Position numbers and translations under genes: made by a program. Of a DNA stretch of 14,940 nt, positions 8,421 through 14,940 are shown one piece after another. The stretch comes from CAYGXH01 sp964354485. GTDB taxonomy: Bacteria > Bacteroidota > Ignavibacteria > UBA10030 > SZUA-254. The notes beneath the pieces were generated by a model. The model was not told the origin of the DNA. It did no database searches and saw nothing but the letters and a program-made list of their open reading frames with translations. Where the stretch lies: positions 1 through 14,940 of the forward strand of contig CAYGZY010000226.1 of NCBI GenBank assembly GCA_964354485.1. Reading direction: 5' to 3'. The first letter of the stretch is position 1. Each line of letters starts with the position of its first letter.

Positions 8421-10136
<1,716 letters not shown>

Positions 10137-10171
10137 GTGTGCAGTAAATATAAATCAATCCGGGAAGAGTT

Positions 10172-12571
10172 TCAAGCCCGCCGCCGTGTTTTTTCCCCAA
10201 AAACCCATTTCATCGCATCGGCGATTGTATTAATCGGGACGATTGTCAGTCTTTCTTTCACTTTATCGGATATTTCCACAAGATCTTTCTCATTTTCCAT
10301 GGGGATGAGTACCGTACTGATTCCGCTCCGCTGGGCTGCAAGGAGTTTTTCATTCAGTCCTCCGACGGCCAGAATGTTCCCCCGAAGCGTAATTTCGCCC
10401 GTCATTGCAACATCGTTTCTGGCAGGCAGTTGAGCCGCTGCGGATATGATTGCCATTGCCATGGTGACTCCGGCCGATGGGCCGTCTTTGGGTATGGCGC
10501 CTTCAGGGAGGTGGATATGAATTTCTTTTCGTCTGTAAAAATTGGACGGTACGCCCAGCGCTTTTGCGTTCGCCCGGATATAGCTCAGTGCGGCTTTGGC
10601 AGATTCTTTCATCACGTCGCCCAATTGACCTGTCAGTGTAAGTTTCTCGGCGCCGTTCATGATGGTGGCATCGACGTTGAGGATATCCCCCCCGACGCTC
10701 GTCCATGCCAGCCCGATGACGGAGCCGATGCGTCGCTCGCCGCCTGCAAACTTTTTTCGGTATTTCGGAACACCCAGGTACGATTCTACTTTTTGTTCAT
10801 CTATGTTAACAGCTTTTTTCCCCTCACGTTTACCATTTTTCGACCTTGCGAGAACAATATCCTTCGCAACCTTCCGGCATACAGATGCAATCTCGCGTTC
10901 AAGATTGCGCACTCCTGCTTCACGAGTATACTGCTGGATAATTTTTGTAATCGCACCATCGCCGAACCGGACATTTGCTTCCTTTAAACCGTGGTCCGTC
11001 AGCTGTTTGGGGATAATATGTCTCTTCGCGATTTCTTTTTTATCGTATTCGAGGTAACCCGGCAGTTCAATAATTTCCATCCGATCCTGGAGCGGCAGCG
11101 GTATATTGTACCTCACATTTGCCGTCGTGATGAACATAACACGGGAGAGATCGTAGTCGACATCCAGATAATGGTCGGTAAATGTTGAGTTCTGTTCCGG
11201 ATCCAATACTTCAAGGAGCGCCGAAGACGGATCGCCCCGAAAGTCCATACTCATCTTATCGACTTCATCCATGAGGATAACCGGATTGATAACGCCGGCG
11301 CGTTTCATCGATTGAATTATCTTCCCCGGCATGGAACCTATGTAGGTTCGCCGGTGTCCCCGAATTTCCGCCTCATCACGAACGCCGCCGAGCGAGATGC
11401 GCGTGAATTTACGTCCCAATGCCCGGGAGATCGATTTACCGAGCGATGTTTTACCGACTCCCGGCGGTCCGACGAAGCAGAGGATTTGTCCGCGACGCTC
11501 CTTCACGAGATTCAGAACGGCGATGTGCTCAAGGATTCTCTCCTTCGGTTTTTCCAGGCCGTAGTGATCGTCATCCAGGATCTTCTGCACATGTTTGATG
11601 TCCAGATTATCCTTCGTTTTCTTATACCACGGCACGGAAATCAGCCAGTCGAGGTAATTCCTGCTCACGCCGTACTCAGGCGATTGTGACGGAATTTTCT
11701 TCAGCTTATTAAATTCGTCCATGGATTTCTCGTTGACCTCTTTCGGCATTTTCGCGCCGACTATCTGCTCTTTAAGCTTCACCAAGTCGGGTGTGAGAAC
11801 TTCCTCGGAACCAAGTTCATCCTGAAGGATGCGCATCTGTTCCTGGAGAAGGAACTTCTTCTGCGATTTCTGAATACTCTCGTGGAGTTTTTCATCAAGA
11901 TCCCGTTCGATTCTCAACACATCGACCTCGGACGTGAGGAGATGTGCAAGCTCGAAGTATTGATCTTTTAACGAACGGTGACGGAGAATCTGCTGTTTCC
12001 CTTCCACTTCCTTAGAAATATTTGCGGCAATGTAGAACAGCTTCCTACGGGGGTTTTTCACGCTCTCGAACGCGGTGAGAACATCCGACGAGATGTTCCT
12101 GCTCAGCTGGACGTACTCCTCGAAAAGCGACGACGACTGGCGGATGAGTGCGTTTATTTCAGGCGTGACTTCGACTTCCTCATCATACATTTCCACTTCA
12201 ACCATCATGAAAGGATCACGCTGAACGACCAATTTCACGGAGGCATGCATGAGTCCGTTGACGAGTATCTTCATCAGACCGTTCGGCATCTTCATAACCT
12301 GAATGATCTTTGCCACCGTTCCATCGGCGTAAATATCATTCTCACCGGGTTCTTCCACCGCCGGATTACGCTGTGCGACGAGAAATACCAGCTTTTCATG
12401 CTCTCCGGCATATGCAGCCGCGCGGAGTGACGATTCCCTGCCCAGAAGCACCGGATACACCATATATGGAAAAATGATAATATCGCGGAGCGTGAGAACA
12501 GGAAGCTGATTTGGAACGCTGCTTTTTAAAAATCCATGATCGTCGTTAATATTAAAATCAATGGGGTTCAT
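10172..12571 (-). CDS. lon: ATP-dependent Lon protease
   Basis: A cytosolic hexameric AAA+ serine protease that degrades misfolded and short-lived regulatory proteins. The protein has 799 residues, close to the 784 of E. coli Lon. In order: the N-terminal substrate-binding LonN domain (about 20-215), a coiled-coil linker (about 215-335), the AAA+ module with Walker A GPPGVGKT (Lys374) and Walker B 'VILMDEVDK', and the protease domain with Ser699 in PKDGPSAG. Lys742 lies 43 residues later, the exact Ser-Lys dyad spacing of the family. The chain ends in a short basic tail. The ATG at 12571 has only a weak GAG upstream. It is the first gene of the - strand block and diverges from the M14 peptidase gene. 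No CIRCE element or clear heat-shock box was found in its leader. All catalytic elements are intact. Confidence 0.98.
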   Translation of the reverse strand: MNPIDFNINDDHGFLKSSVPNQLPVLTLRDIIIFPYMVYPVLLGRESSLRAAAYAGEHEKLVFLVAQRNPAVEEPGENDIYADGTVAKIIQVMKMPNGLMKILVNGLMHASVKLVVQRDPFMMVEVEMYDEEVEVTPEINALIRQSSSLFEEYVQLSRNISSDVLTAFESVKNPRRKLFYIAANISKEVEGKQQILRHRSLKDQYFELAHLLTSEVDVLRIERDLDEKLHESIQKSQKKFLLQEQMRILQDELGSEEVLTPDLVKLKEQIVGAKMPKEVNEKSMDEFNKLKKIPSQSPEYGVSRNYLDWLISVPWYKKTKDNLDIKHVQKILDDDHYGLEKPKERILEHIAVLNLVKERRGQILCFVGPPGVGKTSLGKSISRALGRKFTRISLGGVRDEAEIRGHRRTYIGSMPGKIIQSMKRAGVINPVILMDEVDKMSMDFRGDPSSALLEVLDPEQNSTFTDHYLDVDYDLSRVMFITTANVRYNIPLPLQDRMEIIELPGYLEYDKKEIAKRHIIPKQLTDHGLKEANVRFGDGAITKIIQQYTREAGVRNLEREIASVCRKVAKDIVLARSKNGKREGKKAVNIDEQKVESYLGVPKYRKKFAGGERRIGSVIGLAWTSVGGDILNVDATIMNGAEKLTLTGQLGDVMKESAKAALSYIRANAKALGVPSNFYRRKEIHIHLPEGAIPKDGPSAGVTMAMAIISAAAQLPARNDVAMTGEITLRGNILAVGGLNEKLLAAQRSGISTVLIPMENEKDLVEISDKVKERLTIVPINTIADAMKWVFGEKTRRRA

Positions 12572-12739
12572 ATGCTCAAGATAAAAAATGCCCGACAGGG
12601 CTTACAAATAAGTGATAGGTTTGGATCTTCCTCACGAAAATATACAAAGATTGCCGACAGTAAGCAAACAGCGTGCATGGAACATTAAAGAGAATTTAGT
12701 ATATTATCCATCTCAAAGAGCGAATTATATGCTTTTAAA
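12572..12739. promoter_or_regulatory. Divergent promoter region between lon and the M14 peptidase gene
   Basis: This AT-rich 168-base gap must drive both flanking genes. For lon (- strand) the best match is TTGCTT (12667-12662), 17 nt, TATATT (12644-12639), giving a leader of about 60 nt. For the peptidase gene (+ strand) TATATT (12700-12705) is a plausible -10, with only a poor -35 (TGGAAC, 12678-12683, 16-nt spacing). Both are pattern matches and neither is strong. Confidence 0.4.
12585..12601 (-). terminator. Terminator-like hairpin in the lon leader
   Basis: On the - strand GCCC-TGTC-GGGC (12601-12590) is followed by A and then six T (12588-12583 approximately), about 12 bases before the lon ATG. 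The stem is only 4 bp, all G-C, so it is weaker than a usual intrinsic terminator. It lies inside the predicted lon leader, where it could act as an attenuator, affect translation initiation, or be chance. Confidence 0.3.
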
Positions 12740-13900
12740 ATGAAATCCAGAGAAGAAAAGAGTATGCTGAAGTACTCCCGCACCCTCTTCGAATCGTACC
12801 CTGCGTACCGCGTTCCTCATTTCCGTGAACGGCGGTTTTCTCCCGAAATGTTATATAGCGTCCTCGATGATATACACAATCATTCATCATCTCTCATAAA
12901 TATTTCTTCAGGCGGCGCCTCTTTCGAGGATCGCCGTATCTGCCATATCCAAATCGGAAGTGGCCCGACACAGGTCCTCCTCTGGTCTCAGATGCATGGA
13001 GATGAACCGACCGCAACGATGGCAATTTGCGATATTCTGAGGTACTTCACCGTCACACACGGAGAGTCTGCCACACAAAGGATACTCTCTTCGCTGAAAC
13101 TTCATTTCATACCCATGGTAAATCCGGACGGCGCTTTCCGCTTTCAGCGCCGCAATGCGCAAAACATCGATATTAACCGCGATGCCCTCGCACTCCAGAC
13201 GCCGGAAGCACGCTTTCTAAAAGAACTTCAGTCGAACATAAAGCCGCACTTCGGATTCAATCTCCACGATCAGGAATTAAGTACCGTCGGAAACACTAAA
13301 GTAATTTCCGCGATGAGTCTCCTCGCCCCTGCATGCGACCACGAGATATCGGATAATCCCGTACGCACACGTGCAAAGCATCTCGCCGCAACTTTCAATC
13401 AGATCCTCCAGGAATACATCCCCGGCAGAGTGACCAAGTACAACGACAGTTATGAAGCACGGGCATTCGGCGACAATATGCAGAAATGGGGAACAAGCAC
13501 TCTGCTCATAGAATCGGGGCATGACACGAATGAACCGGAAAAAGAATCAATCCGGAAATTGAATTTTGTTGGGATTATTTCTGCTCTCTTCTCTATCGCG
13601 ACCGATGAATACATGACATCCGATTCCGGCGGGTACGAGAGTCTGCCGCTGAACGGAAAGCGGGCATATGACGTCATCATACGGAACGTCACTATTGAAC
13701 GGAGCGGTAAACAAAAAACAGTTGCAGACCTGGCTGTTTCCTACCAGGTTGACACACACTCGGAACTGCCGCCGAAGCTTGTTGATGTGGGCGATTTACA
13801 TCCTTTCGTCGGACTGAAAGAAATCGACGCCACCGGTAAAATCATCTTCCCGGACATACTCCGTATTAATGAGCCGTTCGACTGGGAAAAATATTTTTAA
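12740..13900 (+). CDS. M14-family zinc carboxypeptidase
   Basis: A metallocarboxypeptidase-fold enzyme expected to remove C-terminal residues from peptides or act on a related amide substrate. Of its 386 residues, the zinc ligands are His86 and Glu89 (MHGDEPT) and His176 (NLHDQE). The substrate carboxylate-binding segment is R-N-x-x-x-I-D-I-N-R-D, after 'VNPDGA', and the catalytic Glu258 lies in 'LLIESGHD'. All expected residues are present. A C-terminal extension of about 80-100 residues beyond the catalytic core is beta-rich. There is no signal peptide, so the enzyme should be cytoplasmic, unlike many secreted M14 enzymes. The ATG at 12740 has no Shine-Dalgarno match; an in-frame ATG at 12764 follows an AG-rich stretch and may be the true start. 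It stands alone, divergent from lon and convergent with the YIP1 gene 23 bases away. Substrate unknown. Confidence 0.88.
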   Translation: MKSREEKSMLKYSRTLFESYPAYRVPHFRERRFSPEMLYSVLDDIHNHSSSLINISSGGASFEDRRICHIQIGSGPTQVLLWSQMHGDEPTATMAICDILRYFTVTHGESATQRILSSLKLHFIPMVNPDGAFRFQRRNAQNIDINRDALALQTPEARFLKELQSNIKPHFGFNLHDQELSTVGNTKVISAMSLLAPACDHEISDNPVRTRAKHLAATFNQILQEYIPGRVTKYNDSYEARAFGDNMQKWGTSTLLIESGHDTNEPEKESIRKLNFVGIISALFSIATDEYMTSDSGGYESLPLNGKRAYDVIIRNVTIERSGKQKTVADLAVSYQVDTHSELPPKLVDVGDLHPFVGLKEIDATGKIIFPDILRINEPFDWEKYF

Positions 13901-13923
13901 CTTTCTCAGGCGATCGATTACAT

Positions 13924-14682
13924 TTACATACTTCTGCCGATTAGGATTGGCACGAGCACCCAGAAAACAAACCACAGAGACAGAGAAACAGCAATCCCTG
14001 TTCCCGTCGGTTTAAGTGCGCACTTCGCCAGACCGATACCTGCCACAACCATCTGCCAGATTGTTATTATGTTGAGTGCGGCAAGAAGCAAATGGATGAA
14101 GTTTTTTCTGTCAAATGAATTCAACACAAGGAGAGAACCGCCAGGAGAGGCAAGGATCGATCCCATTGCATGTATCATGAGGAGTGTTACTATCGAACCT
14201 ACAATACCAATCAACATTGCCAGCCCATACACCTCCAACATTTTTTTATACCCCGTAGGTGATTTCAGAAGAAACTTACCGGCAATCCAGAACAGTAGCG
14301 CACCCACGAAAAGGCTTACGGATACCATAACGACCGCCATAACCGCGCCGGTAATGATGATGATCGACGACGATTCCATCATCTCTGTTGCCGCATCCAT
14401 CTGCTCCTGTGTCATCTCACCTTTATCAACCCGTTCCTGCATTGCCTGCTGTTGAGGTTCCAGCGCCTGTTGGCGCAACACCTGATTTGAGAGAATCGCA
14501 TATGTCGAAATGAGGGCGATGATAATCGCGAGCAGATACGGAATAACCCATGATGACGTCCTGATCGGCGATTGAGAGACTTCCGTGTATAGTTCACCGG
14601 GTGAAGTAAAAACATTGACCATTCTGTCGAAGAATGACGATTTTTGTGGCTCACTGCCCGGAATCGAAGGATTGTTATCCAT
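13924..14682 (-). CDS. YIP1-family membrane protein
   Basis: A polytopic inner-membrane protein of 252 residues with the organisation of the bacterial YIP1 (Yip1 domain) family, whose function in bacteria is not established. The N-terminus is cytosolic and polar, with the typical 'NVFTSPGELYTEV' lead-in at about 23-35. A first membrane helix lies at about 43-65. A Gln/Glu/Met-rich loop (about 68-108) precedes four further helices, at about 110-145, 150-172, 190-215 and 225-248. An ideal Shine-Dalgarno AGGAG lies five bases upstream of the ATG at 14682, the strongest in the window, so the start is firm. It is a single gene, convergent with the M14 peptidase gene. No terminator hairpin is visible in the 23-base gap between them. 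Confidence 0.85.
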   Translation of the reverse strand: MDNNPSIPGSEPQKSSFFDRMVNVFTSPGELYTEVSQSPIRTSSWVIPYLLAIIIALISTYAILSNQVLRQQALEPQQQAMQERVDKGEMTQEQMDAATEMMESSSIIIITGAVMAVVMVSVSLFVGALLFWIAGKFLLKSPTGYKKMLEVYGLAMLIGIVGSIVTLLMIHAMGSILASPGGSLLVLNSFDRKNFIHLLLAALNIITIWQMVVAGIGLAKCALKPTGTGIAVSLSLWFVFWVLVPILIGRSM

Positions 14683-14704
14683 AGCATCTCCTTAATTTTC
14701 ATTG

Positions 14705-14733
14705 AAAATACTGAATAATTAATCAATTCACAA
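14705..14733 (-). promoter_or_regulatory. Possible promoter of the YIP1-family gene
   Basis: On the - strand TTGTGA (14733-14728) and TATTTT (14710-14705) are 17 nt apart, with the YIP1 ribosome binding site about 12 bases past the -10. The spacing is ideal but each box matches consensus only moderately, and the region is AT-rich, so chance matches are likely. Confidence 0.3.
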
Positions 14734-14770
14734 TTCTATGGGGAAGTCTTTAACAATCTCCAAGAAATTA

Positions 14771-14794
14771 CCTCTCCCCCTGAATCCCTCTCCC
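14771..14794. repeat. Direct repeat CCTCTCCC x2 beside the transposase end
   Basis: CCTCTCCC occurs at 14771-14778 and again at 14787-14794, 16 bases apart, just beyond the transposase stop codon. Such C-rich CCTCTCCC-type strings are seen at insertion-sequence ends and in small dispersed repeats. Here they may belong to the terminal region of the neighbouring IS, but the matching left end is outside the window. Confidence 0.35.
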
Positions 14795-14800
14795 AAAATG

Positions 14801-14940
14801 CTACGCATTACCCACATCTTTCTTGAAGATGATATACGATTGTGCGATATCATTGAGTCGTCTCCAACCTCGCCAGAGCACCTTCACACCGGGATTTCCA
14901 TCACTCTTTCTTCCAAGAAATCCACCAAGCGAAGCAATCA
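14801..14940 (-). CDS. IS4-family transposase, C-terminal end (partial)
   Basis: Read on the - strand from the right edge, 45 codons are open and end at TAG (14803-14801). The peptide contains 'LGGFLGRKSDGNPG' followed by 'VLWRGWRRLNDI', the conserved C-terminal tail of IS4-group DDE transposases (G-G-F-L-x-R-K-x-D-G-x-P-G, then W-R-G and L-x-D). The rest of the gene, including the catalytic Asp-Asp-Glu residues, lies beyond the window, so intactness cannot be judged. The 118 bases between this stop and the YIP1 start (14683-14800) should hold the IS terminal inverted repeat plus the YIP1 promoter. Confidence 0.8.
   Translation of the reverse strand, partial: IASLGGFLGRKSDGNPGVKVLWRGWRRLNDIAQSYIIFKKDVGNA

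Larger units (their letters stand above)
14771..14940 (-). mobile_element. End of an IS4-family insertion sequence (boundary approximate)
   Basis: Inferred from the transposase C-terminus at the right edge. The element continues past 14940. Its inner boundary is set here at the C-rich repeat start only as a guess; the true terminal inverted repeat and target-site duplication cannot be defined without the other end. Confidence 0.5.

Noticed and set aside
10430..10987. Open frame of 185 codons antisense to lon
   Set aside because: lon is intact with all catalytic residues here; the antisense peptide is Cys/Phe/Arg-rich low-quality sequence with no family features.
12572..12739. Heat-shock operator (CIRCE) ahead of lon
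   Set aside because: No TTAGCACTC/GAGTGCTAA-type inverted repeat is present on either strand.

Overview
The window is a stretch of chromosome from a Gram-negative bacterium, most likely of the Bacteroidota/Chlorobiota/Ignavibacteria (FCB) side of the tree. The reasons are a PorV/PorQ-family outer-membrane protein (a family tied to type IX secretion), two large secreted proteins with Ig-like and beta-barrel character, a YIP1-family membrane protein and mid-range GC. The placement is inferred from gene content, not from a marker-gene phylogeny. Genes are tightly packed, in two converging blocks followed by a second convergent pair. No tRNA, rRNA or CRISPR array was seen.

Left block (about 72-6731, + strand): a good sigma70-like promoter (TTGATA, 17 nt, TATACT) precedes four co-directional genes. 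In order they are a secreted protein with four cysteines, an exported FecR-domain protein, an 819-residue outer-membrane-type protein (two Ig-like segments then a beta-barrel), and an inner-membrane CHASE2 adenylate cyclase. Together they look like one envelope-spanning signalling unit: outer-membrane and periplasmic parts followed by a cyclase whose sensor faces the periplasm. This is the best candidate for an undescribed system.

Middle block (12571 down to 6733, - strand): lon, dnaX, a PorV/PorQ-family gene and a small lipoprotein gene, closely spaced and probably at least partly co-transcribed. The lipoprotein gene converges on the cyclase gene with one base between the stop codons. dnaX carries a run of seven A between its clamp-loader domains and its linker. 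A -1 shift there ends after six new residues and would give a 393-residue gamma-like form, so this is a strong candidate for programmed frameshifting or transcriptional slippage. Its zinc module also has Asp in place of one of four cysteines. The lon leader holds a small terminator-like hairpin.

Right block (12740-14940): an M14-type zinc carboxypeptidase gene diverges from lon and converges on a YIP1-family gene that has a strong ribosome binding site. The last 140 bases hold the C-terminal end of an IS4-family transposase on the - strand, so an insertion sequence starts at the right edge.
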